From NCBI GenBank assembly GCA_013416795.1, contig RQSC01000854.1, positions 1-25,479 of the forward strand: a stretch of 25,479 nt of DNA, read 5' to 3'. This document shows positions 17,069 to 25,479 of this stretch, one piece after another. The notes under the pieces are model-generated. The model was given only the letters and a program-made list of their open reading frames with translations. It did not search any database and was not told where the DNA came from. This DNA is from Prasinococcaceae sp. CCMP 1430. Lineage: Eukaryota; Prasinodermophyta; Palmophyllophyceae; Prasinococcales; Prasinococcaceae. Position 1 is the stretch's first letter. The number at the start of each line of letters is the position of its first letter. A program made the translations under genes and the position numbers.

Positions 17069-17798
17069 CGCGCCGCCCGCGTCCCGCCACGCCGAGCAGG
17101 CTCCAAGGCGATGGGGGACGAGACGCAGTGTGGCGGCGCCGCTCGAGCGGCGCGCGACGACGAAAAAATCGCCACCCGCGCGCGATTTTTTCCACCGCCA
17201 AACTCAACGACAATTCATCTCCGCCGCTCATCAGAATCATCATCACATCAGGATTTCGTTTTTTTTTGTCAGGCAGCCGACGGGTCAATGCAATGCTCAA
17301 AAGACAGTGCGAGGGACCGCCGATTCGCAGCCGTGGCTTTCCAATTTTCCATGGATTTGATCGAGCGGATTGCCCGCATTGCAACACCCTCCCACCCGCG
17401 CACAGCGCCGCTACCATCGTCGGCGTTGGCACGATATGATGCGCGCCACGCGATACGTGGGCGTCGCCACCGAGGCCGACGCCGAGGGGCCGGTCAGGAG
17501 AAATGCCACGTGCGGGCAGGCGTGCGGGCAAGCGTGCCGGCATGCGTGCGTGCGCGCGTGCGTGCGTGTCCGTGTGTGTGTGTGGTGGTTGTCTCCGTGC
17601 GCGCGCGTGCGCACGTGTACGTGTGCGTGTGTGTGCGTGCGTGTGTGTGCACACTCGCGTCGGCGGCATGTGAGCCACAAGGGACGCACGCGTGCGCGTG
17701 CCACAGGGAGCCCATCCGCCAGCACGCCCATCCCCGCGGCACGTGCTGGCCCACGCGCCCGTTACGCGTCGTGGACACCCGCGCGGTCGCGACGCGAG
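17069..17798. promoter_or_regulatory. Divergent intergenic region between the LNS2 and diacylglycerol kinase genes
   Basis: These 730 bases separate the two start codons. The LNS2-proximal part has an AT-richer pocket at 17195-17280 with a T9 run, and ATCAGAATCATCATCACATCAG-like imperfect repeats around 17230-17252. The kinase-proximal part is the GT-rich microsatellite described separately. Nothing else is recognised. It is the likely shared promoter. Confidence 0.5.
17515..17666. repeat. GT/CG-alternating microsatellite (Z-DNA-prone)
   Basis: About 150 bases consist mainly of alternating TG and CG steps with a few interruptions. Alternating purine-pyrimidine sequence of this kind is prone to left-handed helix formation. 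It lies 130-280 bases before the diacylglycerol kinase start, and part of it is open as a Cys/Val/Arg-rich frame from 17436. Confidence 0.75.
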
Positions 17799-19115
17799 AT
17801 GCGAGAGTACAGCGCCGCCGGCGCGCGTGTGGACGGCGGCGACGCGCGCGTGGTCGCCTTCATCAACAAGCGATCTGGGGGGCAGCGCGGCGAGGCGGCT
17901 CACGCGGCGCTCGTGGAGGCCATCGGCGCGGACAACGTCTTCACGCTCGTACCGAAGGAGGGCGGACCCAGGCCCGGCCTGGAGGAGCTCGCGCGGGCGC
18001 ACTACGACAACAAGGGCGCGGGCGACGGGGTGGTGGTGCTCTGCTGCGGAGGCGATGGAACGTTCAATTGGATATCGACGGTCCTGCTGGACCTCGAGGC
18101 GATCAAGCCGGCAGGCGCACCTGCTTTTCGCCCGGAGCTCGTGACTGTGCCGCTGGGCACGGGCAACGACCTCTCTCGCGCGCTGGGCTGGGGAAAGGGG
18201 TACCCGGGCGACGCGGGCCTGAAAAAGTTCTGCGCGGATGCCCGCGCGGCGACGCGCGGGCCGAGTATCGACCTGTGGACGGTGCGCTTTGCCGCCGGTG
18301 ACGCGAAATACCCCCAGATGGAGAACTACTGCTCGGTGGGCGTGGACGCGGAGGCAGCCAGGAGGTTCGCCGAGGCGCGCGAGGCGAATCCGGAGGCGTT
18401 CTCAAGTCAGTGGAAGAACAAGTCGGTGTACGCGCAGACTGGGGCCAAGCTGGCAGTGACGGGCGCGGCCACGCTCAACTACAAGGTGAAGGCGTTGCAG
18501 ATCGCTGGCGAGGACGTACCGCTCCCGCACGGATGCAAGAGCATCGTGGTGCTCAACATCGCGTCCTTCGGCGCGGGGACCGACCCATGGGGCAAGAAAG
18601 GCGTGATCCCGCATAAGAAGAAGCTCGAATCGCCCGCGATCAACGATGGGCTGCTCGAGGTGGTCGCGCTCGGGTCGATCGCAGACGTGCCCAAGTCGAT
18701 GCTCACTAGCAAGATCTTCGGCTACGGCGTGCAGCGCGTCGGCCAGGGCGACTCGGTGCGCATCGAATTCGAGAGCGCGGCGGCCGCCGCGGAGAGCCAC
18801 CCGTCCTGCTGCGGCCTCATGACAAAGAAATCGACGCGCAAGGAGCTCGCTGTGCAGGTCGATGGCGAGGCGTGGGCGTTCCCGTTTGCGGACGAGGTGC
18901 TCGAGATTTCGCTCAAGGGGCGCGTGGGGGTGCGCTTCGGGCCATCGCACGCGCCCGGGAAGGGAATCAGCGCAGGGCAGGCGAAGGCTGCGCCAGAGCT
19001 GGGCTGGGATCCCGCGGCACTCGAGAAGAAGCGCGCCAGCGATGCTGACAAGGCTGCGCAGCCGCACGAAGGGGACGCTGAGGGCGATGAGGACACAACG
19101 ACGAAGAAAGAGTGA
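17799..19115 (+). CDS. Diacylglycerol kinase (catalytic plus accessory domain only)
   Basis: The gene is intronless and encodes 438 residues from the ATG at 17799. Diacylglycerol kinases phosphorylate diacylglycerol with ATP to phosphatidic acid. The catalytic domain shows VVAFINKRSGGQRGE, VLCCGGDGTFNW (the GGDGT nucleotide loop at 84-88) and VTVPLGTGNDLSRALGWGKGY (116-135). The accessory domain follows with MENYCSVGVDAEAARRF, IVVLNIASFGAGTDPWG, INDGLLEVVALGS and LAVQVDGEAWAFP. The acidic/Lys C-terminus is probably disordered. No C1 domains, EF hands or membrane segment are present, so the enzyme resembles the compact plant-type DGKs. The frame stays open upstream to an ATG at 17436 through the GT repeat, but that extension is low complexity and probably not translated. 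Confidence 0.92.
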   Translation: MREYSAAGARVDGGDARVVAFINKRSGGQRGEAAHAALVEAIGADNVFTLVPKEGGPRPGLEELARAHYDNKGAGDGVVVLCCGGDGTFNWISTVLLDLEAIKPAGAPAFRPELVTVPLGTGNDLSRALGWGKGYPGDAGLKKFCADARAATRGPSIDLWTVRFAAGDAKYPQMENYCSVGVDAEAARRFAEAREANPEAFSSQWKNKSVYAQTGAKLAVTGAATLNYKVKALQIAGEDVPLPHGCKSIVVLNIASFGAGTDPWGKKGVIPHKKKLESPAINDGLLEVVALGSIADVPKSMLTSKIFGYGVQRVGQGDSVRIEFESAAAAAESHPSCCGLMTKKSTRKELAVQVDGEAWAFPFADEVLEISLKGRVGVRFGPSHAPGKGISAGQAKAAPELGWDPAALEKKRASDADKAAQPHEGDAEGDEDTTTKKE

Positions 19116-19324
19116 AGACGCCCGACTGCGTGAAACTCCTGTGGGCATTGTCGCTCTTGACCGCCGATCACGCAACACTCAGCCGCCTACCCTTGCACCA
19201 AGACGCACTGACGCATAGATGAAGAGAGAGAAGTGCGAGGTGCCGTGGCGTATGCGCAGCAAGACCGCGCCACAGCTACCGTAAGAGTGGCGAACAGGTG
19301 GGAAGGTGGACGCCTATTACTTAC

Positions 19325-19340
19325 ATATTATATATATATA
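19325..19340. repeat. (TA)n tract at the 3' end of the L2HGDH gene
   Basis: An ATATTATATATATATA tract lies just past the minus-strand stop at 19344. TTACA (TGTAA on the minus strand) at 19321-19325 follows and could act as a poly(A) signal. Confidence 0.6.
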
Positions 19341-19343
19341 CTG

Positions 19344-21387
19344 TCACGCGCGCCAGAGCTTCCACCATCGTCGGCGCTCTGCCACGCCCTGTGCTGCTAC
19401 CTTGCCGACTGGCGCGGGCGGTCGCACGGGCAGGCCGAATGCCTCCGCCGCCTCGTCCGCGATGGCCGCGCCAATTGCGAGCGAGCTCGTCGCCGCGGGG
19501 CTCGGGGCGTTGCGGCAATGCAGCGCCCTTGCCGCGCCGCTCGGCGCGTTTCGTGGCGAGCGGTGGAAGACGAAGTCCTGCGCACATGCACGCACATGCG
19601 CGTTTGCGCGCGCACCCGCCCGCCCCACGCGCTCGCTGAGGCGTTAGCACATTGGCACGAGCTGACAGCAGCCGCACGCTCGCGCACGCGCGCTCGCACC
19701 TCAACGAGCGAGCCGTGCGCATCGAGCGCCTGCGCGCGCACGCCGCTCGGCCCCCTCTTGACGTCCGCCAGCGTGAGCTCGGGTATGTACCTCTGCAATC
19801 TCGCTACCTGCGCGGGCAGGTAGACGGCGCGCCACATCTCGTCTACGCCGAACGCAAGATTCTTCCACGCGAGCGCGCGGAAGCCCTCGAAGGAGAACGC
19901 GTCCCACATGTCCCGGAGCGAGAACGTCCCCATAGTGTATCCCTCGCGCGAGAACGCGAACACGGCGTTGGGTCCGAGCCACATCTCACCGTCGGGCCGC
20001 GGTGTGAAGTGCACGCCGAGGAAAGGGTAGCGCGCATCGGGCACTGGGTAGATGTTGCCTTTGACGAGGTGGCGCTTGCTCTCGTCAAGGAGGAGGTAAT
20101 CACCTCGGAAGGGGACGATTCGTGGCTCGGGGTCGCAGCCGCCCTTGGCGGCCAGCCGGTCGGCGTGCAGGCCGCCGCACACCACCACGCGATCCGCCAC
20201 GATGCCCTCCCCGCTCGATGTGCGAACTATCACGGGGGAGAAAGGTGCCGCCTCGCCCTTTGTGCTCCCCCCGCTGAAGTTGCCACTGCCCTCAGCGCCC
20301 TCGAAGTCGACGACCTCGCGGCGGAGCAGAATCTCCCCGCCGGCCTCCTCAAAGTCGGTGCCGTACGAGCGTGCCACGCGGGCCCAGTCGACCACTCCGG
20401 TCGACGGGCAGCGCACCGCCATCACGCCCGCGCAGTGTGGCTCGACGGCGCGGACCTCCTCGGCTGTTTGCAGCTACGCGCGAGGCCCGACCGCGCACAC
20501 GCGCGGTCGGGGATCGCCGAGCACGGCTCGCGCAGGGTCAGTACAAAATTGCTCTCGCAGGTCCAGCAGGGCGCAGCAAACCGCGCGGGCTGCGGGCACG
20601 CACAAGGCACCAGGGCGCGCTCTATGCCCTGGTTCTCGACGCGAGCGCTCGCTCGTCCATCGTTCTAAGGGCCTGGCGAAGGCGCGCACGCACCAGCTGC
20701 GCGCCCTCGACGCCGTTGGCCTTCGCCCGGTACCACAGCTTCATGAGGGGCAGCATCTCGCTCTCGTCGACCGCGACGATAAGCTTACCCACGCGATCGT
20801 ACGGAATGCCATGCGCGTCGCAGTACTCGTACCTGAGCAGCGCGTAGGCGCGAAATCGGGCGCGGAAGAGCGCGCAGCGGTGTCAGCAGCACGCGTGGGA
20901 CCCCTCCGACGCGTTCGCGCTGAGACCCGGGGGAGCGCGCGCGTCCCCCTCCGTTCGGGTGCGACCACCAGCGCGACATCGAGGGAGCGTGAAATGGCGG
21001 GCGGGCGTGCACGCTTCGCGGTCCGTACGTCTTCCTGTTGCCCTCAACGCATAGCTTCGCCTTGAGCGTCCCCGGCGTGTAGTACACGCCGCTGTGGATG
21101 ACACCGCTGTTGTGGCCTGTCTGGTGTGTGGCGAGCTCGCCCTCCTTCTCAAGCAACACCATGGAGAGCGAAGGGTGCCGAAGCTGGAGCTCGCGCGCGG
21201 CGGCTAGCCCCACAATACCACCACCGACGACGGCGACGTCATAGCGCTCGCGACGGGGGGGCGGCGGCCTCCGCGCGGGCGACGCGTCCGCAGCGACCAA
21301 AGCGGGCGTGTCGCGTGCGCCCACCGCGGTGGCGGCGAGCGCTCCCGCGGCTGCCGCCGCAGCCGCTGCGCGCCGCAGGAGCGCCAT
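19344..21387 (-). CDS. L2HGDH: L-2-hydroxyglutarate dehydrogenase (FAD-dependent)
   Basis: The join 21387-21029, 20832-20694, 20473-19700 and 19577-19344 gives 501 residues. The mitochondrial flavoenzyme oxidises L-2-hydroxyglutarate to 2-oxoglutarate. Exon 1 has an Ala/Arg presequence, the FAD motif G55-x-G57-x-x-G60, and [20 protein letters not shown]. Intron 1 (196 bases, phase 2) joins CVEGNRKT to [20 protein letters not shown]. Intron 2 (220 bases, phase 0) joins NGVEGAQL to [17 protein letters not shown]; here an alternative acceptor a few bases downstream is possible. Exon 3 has [50 protein letters not shown] and [12 protein letters not shown]. Intron 3 (122 bases, phase 0) joins GSLVE to DFVF. 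Exon 4 has [15 protein letters not shown], then a basic tail longer than the human protein's. All introns are GT-AG. Confidence 0.93.
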
Positions 21388-21670
21388 TGGCGCTGGCCTC
21401 CGGCAGTGGGAGCCTGCGACGCACGGCGTGCGCCGCGTGCCCGAGAGGCACCTCTGGCCGTGCTGCGCGCGTGGTGTGGTTGTGCGCGCGGGCTCGCGTC
21501 ACCACACCACTTAAGTACGTACTGTAGTGCAGTGAACAGTGCGCGTGGCATCTGCGCCTGGGCCACACGTAGCGATGGCTGCATTCATGCACGCCCGGGC
21601 TCCTTCTTACATGATCTGAAAATAAGTACACGGCGCGCGAGCCCGTCGCACACACGTGTGACGACGTTCA

Positions 21671-23155
21671 TCAATCGTCACCCTCCTCGTCAGCCTCCCA
21701 CGGAAGCACTCCGTCCACCGGGGGCAACCTTGGCTCTCCGCGCCTCGAAGACGCAAGCGAGGCGGCACCAGCAGCGGCCAGTCGACCGACCTCGTGCAGA
21801 AAGCCACCCTCACCAGCCCGGTCCTGTCGCCTAGCAGCAGCTGCAGCGATGAGAGCGGTCACCTGGCGGGGCAGCTGCGGGAGGGAATAGCGGAGCCGTC
21901 CGTCCTCGCGTCGCAGCCGCAGAGTCACGCACTCATCCGCGTCAATATTTCGCAGGCTGGGCACCAGCTTGAGAGTTTGCGACGGCACGCCAAGCGTGAC
22001 GTCGTACGCCGCCAGCCCTTTCGTCGGCTCCAGCGACACACCCAACCTCTGCGCCTCGCTCCACGCGTCCAAGTCAAGCCGCGCCTCTCCCCAGGTGCAG
22101 AGATGCGTGCGGCTTCCTACCAGCGCGTCCGAGCGTCGCAGCTCTATGCGACCGCCGGGATGGAGCTGCAGCCTCATGGGAGCCAGCTGGGCCCGCACGC
22201 CACGCACTCCGTTGCTCTGGCGGTCCCCATCGCCGTCGCGTCGCGTCTTGCTGCCACCTGCCTCTGCTATCGCCGCCAGCTCTCGCGCCACTCTTGCCGC
22301 CACGCTGTCAGCCTCAAGCTCCAACGCGCCGCGCGCATCAACCACTGCGCGCATTGTTGCCTGATCCAGCCTTGCCACGGGCCATACGGGCATGTTCGCC
22401 TGTTCCAGGCATACCGTCACGTACTGGGGCGCGCCGCCCACGCCTTTCGCCGCCACGGAGCCAAGCAGCGGGAAGAGCGTCCGCAGGGATGCGCGCAGCG
22501 CGTTCCTTCCGTCCAAGGAGAGCGCGAGCTCGAGGGGCTCAACGAGCTCGACGCTAGCAGTAGGCAGCACCCGGGATATCAACGAGCCAGATTCCGCCTG
22601 CCCTCCTCCGTTCTCGCCCTTGGATTCCTCTCGAGGTGTCTGCGAGCCATCCTGCGCGTCCTGGGGGCCCTCGCGTCCGCCGCGTTGCTTGTGCCAGCTA
22701 AGGTGCAATGCGGCCGAACCATTTACGGTGCTGGAGTCGACCGAGAAGCGCACGAGCGTCCCACGCACCAGCGAGCTCAGCACGCCTTCCTGCGATTCCA
22801 AGCTCACATACAGGGTCTCGACCTCCACGGGCGCTACCTCTGCTCCCTCCGAGGCGGCGGCGATGTGTGGGAGCGTCACCTCCAGCGCCAACCTTTTCTC
22901 GTTCTCCACCCGAACCTTGACGAGGGCCCCGTCCGGCAGCCAGGGCATGGCCGCCCGAGCGACGTTTCCAAGGATGTCGTCCAGGCGGGGGTGGTGACCC
23001 GCGCGTGGCACGAGCACCACCGCGGCAACAGCCACGCCCCCTGCTGCTGCGACCGCGGCGGCGGCGCGGCGCGCGAGCTTGCCGCGGCGAACACCCCCGC
23101 TGCGTCCGCCCTGCCCCCCCGCGCCCGCCGGCGGCACCGCGCCGCGGGCGGCCAT
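21671..23155 (-). CDS. Membrane-anchored protein of unknown family
   Basis: The frame encodes 494 residues from the ATG at 23155. A basic N-terminus (GVRRGKLARR) precedes one hydrophobic segment at 31-50, giving a signal anchor. The rest is soluble and rich in amphipathic beta-strands with mixed charge (ALVKVRVENEKRLALEVTLPH, VEVETLYVSLES, LVRFSVDSSTVNGSAALHLS, MRLQLHPGGRIELRR, ARLDLDAW). A Gln/Glu/Gly-rich insert lies near residues 160-185. The strand pattern after a single N-terminal anchor recalls AsmA/TamB-like or bridge-type lipid-transfer proteins, but no diagnostic motif was found and this is only a suggestion. The C-terminus is acidic (PWEADEEGDD). It is in tandem with L2HGDH and divergent from the GT8-like gene. 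TGTAA on the minus strand lies about 60 bases past the stop. Confidence 0.6.
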   Translation of the reverse strand: MAARGAVPPAGAGGQGGRSGGVRRGKLARRAAAAVAAAGGVAVAAVVLVPRAGHHPRLDDILGNVARAAMPWLPDGALVKVRVENEKRLALEVTLPHIAAASEGAEVAPVEVETLYVSLESQEGVLSSLVRGTLVRFSVDSSTVNGSAALHLSWHKQRGGREGPQDAQDGSQTPREESKGENGGGQAESGSLISRVLPTASVELVEPLELALSLDGRNALRASLRTLFPLLGSVAAKGVGGAPQYVTVCLEQANMPVWPVARLDQATMRAVVDARGALELEADSVAARVARELAAIAEAGGSKTRRDGDGDRQSNGVRGVRAQLAPMRLQLHPGGRIELRRSDALVGSRTHLCTWGEARLDLDAWSEAQRLGVSLEPTKGLAAYDVTLGVPSQTLKLVPSLRNIDADECVTLRLRREDGRLRYSLPQLPRQVTALIAAAAARRQDRAGEGGFLHEVGRLAAAGAASLASSRRGEPRLPPVDGVLPWEADEEGDD

Positions 23156-23523
23156 AGCTACGTCTGGATGCAAGGCGCTGCCGTCGGAGGGGCTCGGGCC
23201 GCCCGCATCTACACCGCACAGGACGCGCTGCGTCGCTCGTGCGGTGTGTGACGCCTCCAGCGCTCGCGCACCGGGTTTCTGTGACGGGGCAAGCAAACGA
23301 AGGCGAAAACGGATTGAGTTCGCAGATTCGCTGACATGGCGCCAGCGCGGCCGCGCGCCAGGACTTTGAACCCTATTACGACCCCAAACATCCGCGGGCC
23401 AATTGCTACAGTAACCTTAACATCCCACTCCATCTCCATCCCAACACCCCGCGCGCTGGCACCAGTTGACTGACAGTGTGTGACAGTTGGCGAATGTGCG
23501 AGCGCCGGCGGCACTCCGCGTTC

Positions 23524-23556
23524 GGGGGGCGCGCGAGGGGGGGGAGGGGGGGGGGG
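23524..23556 (+). repeat. G-tract just upstream of the GT8-like gene
   Basis: Runs of G6, G8 and G11 separated by short spacers end 17 bases before the ATG at 23573. In the leader RNA they could form a quadruplex close to the start codon. Confidence 0.85.
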
Positions 23557-23572
23557 CGCTGAGTGCGACGAG

Positions 23573-25201
23573 ATGGGCTGCACGCTCAGAGCGGCGCTCG
23601 GCGCGCTCGCGCTGTGCCTCGCCGCTGCAGGCACGGCCACGGTGGCTCTCTTTGGCAGCCAGCGGCACCAGTTTCAGCTGACAAGCACCCAGGGTGATCG
23701 AACTTATGGCGCCCGCTACGGAGCTCTCGTCGCTGCGGCGCGCAACGCTGTTGCGTCGCCTACTAACACGACCAGCACTGAGGCCACGAGTGGGACCTTC
23801 GCGACCGGCTTCGAGCAGGCGACAGCGCGGGCGCTCGGACGGCATGGACACGGGCGCGTCGCCGTCGTGCACGTCAGCAACCAGGTGACAACGCTCTCAG
23901 GGGTCCTGCAGGCCGCGTCTTCCCTGCAATCGCTGCGCAACGGCAGTGACGCAGATGCTGCGGCCGGCGCGCCATTGGTGATTGATGGCGTCGTTCTCGA
24001 GCACTGCCTGGTGATGACGCCACACACCCGCAAAGACATGATCACCTCAGAAAGTGCCTTTGGGTCAGATCATCGCTTGTATGAGGCCGCGGCCCTCGCG
24101 GCGGGAGTGGATCGAGTCCTCAAAGTCGAAAAGGAAGACCTCGCGCAGATCCAATCGGCATATGCCCGTGGCCTAAAGACAGGCTCGGATAACACCTGGT
24201 TTCCGGTGCTCATGTATATCGCAGCGATGCCAAGGCTCGAGCAGTTGTACGATCGCGTGCTGGTCATCGACAACGACGTGCAGATCATGCAGCCCCAGGT
24301 AGTAGCGCGCGCTATTTTGGACTACACTCCGCCCGCGTACGCATTCTGGAAGACTGACCTTAACGGTGGCGTGGGACTGATCGAGCCCAGCCGCGAGTAC
24401 AGCGACGCGCTCTGCGACTACATCGCGCGCGCGGGAGGTGGGACGCATCATCGCCAAGGAATGCTGAAGGCCGCTATGGGTGGCGCGCGTGCTGCGCAAT
24501 CGGCCAACGCCACGCTAAGGCTCGGGGCAGAGGACGACCCGCGATCGTTTGGCAAAGGGGAGCAAGCAGTCGTCGAAGCGTTCCTGTCGAGCCCCGCCGC
24601 AGAGGCTCGATGGCCATTGACTGTGCTGCCAACGACGCTGAACTATCGCTCGACGGATCTCGAAGCGTCCGATTGGGCCCTGGCCTACCGGGCCTACTTT
24701 CGCAGGCACAGCATTGCGATGGCGCACCACACTCTCGGCAAGCCCTGGGCCGATGACGCGATGGCCAAATCAATAGGCTTGGCACTCGATGCGGCGGAAG
24801 CAACCCGCACCGACGAGGCATCCACGCCTGATGCGCGCATAATGACGCTTGCCGAGACCAAAGCTCTGGTGAATGACCCAAAAATGGCCTCCGCGACCAG
24901 GCGCACGCAGGAGCAACGGTCCCAGGTGAAGCGAAGCACGGAGCCGATCCGCGAGTCTCTTAACTTCGAGTGGTGGCTTAACATTGGGCGCCTGAGGACG
25001 CTGGGGGCCGTGGAGCAGGTGCTGCTCAATGCTTCACAACAGAACTACACGGCGAAAGAAAAGGAGTCGTCGCCTTGGCTATTGCACCAGGCTGCAACCT
25101 TGCAAGAACAGCTTAAGCTCGCTCGGAGGTGTCAGGCCGCGCGCGACGAGGCGGGGCTCAGTGTGACCGCCGTCGAGTGGTACCGCGGGCTACAAGACTG
25201 A
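23573..25201 (+). CDS. GT8/glycogenin-like glycosyltransferase, type II membrane protein
   Basis: This intronless gene encodes 542 residues from the ATG at 23573; the frame is open upstream through the G-tract but without an ATG. A hydrophobic segment at about 6-27 is a signal anchor. The nucleotide-sugar-binding fold follows: VAVVHVSNQVTTLSGVLQAASSLQSL, GVVLEHCLVMTP, then YDRVLVIDNDVQIMQP with the metal-binding D233-N-D235, and AFWKTDLNGGVGLIEPS, the second block of GT8 enzymes. VLPTTLNYRST and AMAHHTLGKPW fit the late GT8 block, the last with the His used for metal binding. N-glycosylation sequons (NGS, NTT, NAT, NAS, NYT) agree with a lumenal position. The donor and acceptor are unknown. 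The last 130 residues are helical and family-specific. Confidence 0.75.
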   Translation: MGCTLRAALGALALCLAAAGTATVALFGSQRHQFQLTSTQGDRTYGARYGALVAAARNAVASPTNTTSTEATSGTFATGFEQATARALGRHGHGRVAVVHVSNQVTTLSGVLQAASSLQSLRNGSDADAAAGAPLVIDGVVLEHCLVMTPHTRKDMITSESAFGSDHRLYEAAALAAGVDRVLKVEKEDLAQIQSAYARGLKTGSDNTWFPVLMYIAAMPRLEQLYDRVLVIDNDVQIMQPQVVARAILDYTPPAYAFWKTDLNGGVGLIEPSREYSDALCDYIARAGGGTHHRQGMLKAAMGGARAAQSANATLRLGAEDDPRSFGKGEQAVVEAFLSSPAAEARWPLTVLPTTLNYRSTDLEASDWALAYRAYFRRHSIAMAHHTLGKPWADDAMAKSIGLALDAAEATRTDEASTPDARIMTLAETKALVNDPKMASATRRTQEQRSQVKRSTEPIRESLNFEWWLNIGRLRTLGAVEQVLLNASQQNYTAKEKESSPWLLHQAATLQEQLKLARRCQAARDEAGLSVTAVEWYRGLQD

Positions 25202-25479
25202 CTTGGAGCACGGATCAGCGATGGCGCCGACCACAGCGCCCTCAACGCATGGACTGCCGCACTGCGCTCCTGCCTCCGCCGACCGAAGACTCTTGGGTCA
25301 TTTTAACGGTTACGATGAGGGTTCGTACCATGCGGTCGCACGTGCATACCATCAGGATGGTACACGTGCGCTCTCGCGCGCGTGCGTGTGTGCGTGTGTG
25401 CGCCCCGGCAGCGCACGCGCCGTGCACGCGTGGGGAGCCACAGTGCGCGCGGCGAGCGCGGCGCCGTGGCGCCGCGCCG
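25202..25479. other. 3' flank of the GT8-like gene, no gene seen
   Basis: Sequence to the right edge contains a TTTTAACGG stretch, the inverted repeat at 25337-25371 and a short GT/CG-alternating tract at about 25375-25400. No start codon or coding pattern was found on either strand. Confidence 0.6.
25337..25371. repeat. Long imperfect inverted repeat containing TACCATC/GATGGTA
   Basis: The core TACCATCAGGATGGTA (25347-25362) is a perfect palindrome around two bases. The arms extend as CGCACGTG on the left and CACGTGCG on the right with a two-base offset, giving a hairpin of about 15 pairs. The half-site equals that at 427-441. A single TACCATG half-site lies at 25326-25332. Confidence 0.75.

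Noticed and set aside
21794-23251. 485-codon plus-strand open frame opposite the unknown membrane protein
   Set aside because: His/Arg/Leu-rich with no domain pattern. The minus strand has an ATG, signal anchor and balanced composition. The choice is less certain than elsewhere, since the minus product has no family either.
25375-25400. GT/CG tract as telomere-like or CRISPR-like repeat
   Set aside because: Simple dinucleotide alternation with no repeat-spacer structure and no telomere unit.

Overview
The window is nuclear DNA of a GC-rich, gene-dense eukaryote, most likely a photosynthetic microalga. Short GT-AG introns interrupt genes whose joined products rebuild known families: CTNNBL1, L-2-hydroxyglutarate dehydrogenase, a tandem GST-N/thioredoxin-fold protein of plant/algal type, and a membrane PDI. 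A haptophyte, stramenopile or prasinophyte would fit; the sequence alone does not decide. No tRNA, rRNA, CRISPR array or recognisable transposon was seen. Single N bases at 1392 and 3107 behave as assembly gaps, because a gene is cut off at each.

Left part (1-8.9 kb): a signal peptide leaving the window at the left edge (-); a hypothetical gene (+, 495-1232); the RGG/Gln/Pro-rich tail of a gap-truncated protein (+); a gap-truncated gene (-, 2124-3106) in which an LRR C-terminal cap appears to be spliced onto a SOUL heme-binding domain; a GT31/C1GalT-like type II glycosyltransferase (+); an anhydro-N-acetylmuramic acid kinase of bacterial type (-), head-to-head with a C2H2-plus-ankyrin protein (+); and a membrane-anchored PDI-like thioredoxin (-).

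Middle part (9-19.1 kb): an Ala-rich hypothetical gene (+); a complete two-exon CTNNBL1 (-), head-to-head with the tandem GST-N protein (+); then a protein with the Ig-like + LNS2 C-terminal half of Nir2/RdgB proteins (-), head-to-head with a diacylglycerol kinase (+). This last pair is the most interesting point of the window. The kinase makes phosphatidic acid, and LNS2 domains bind or dephosphorylate that same lipid.

Right part (19.3-25.5 kb): a four-exon L-2-hydroxyglutarate dehydrogenase (-), an unrecognised membrane-anchored protein (-), and a GT8-like type II glycosyltransferase (+).

Genes alternate strand almost perfectly, giving repeated divergent promoters and convergent 3' ends. 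Intergenic stretches hold GTAC-rich palindromes, G-tracts and microsatellites. Intron boundaries were chosen by GT-AG, reading phase and family continuity. They are inferences from the genomic sequence, with no transcript evidence.
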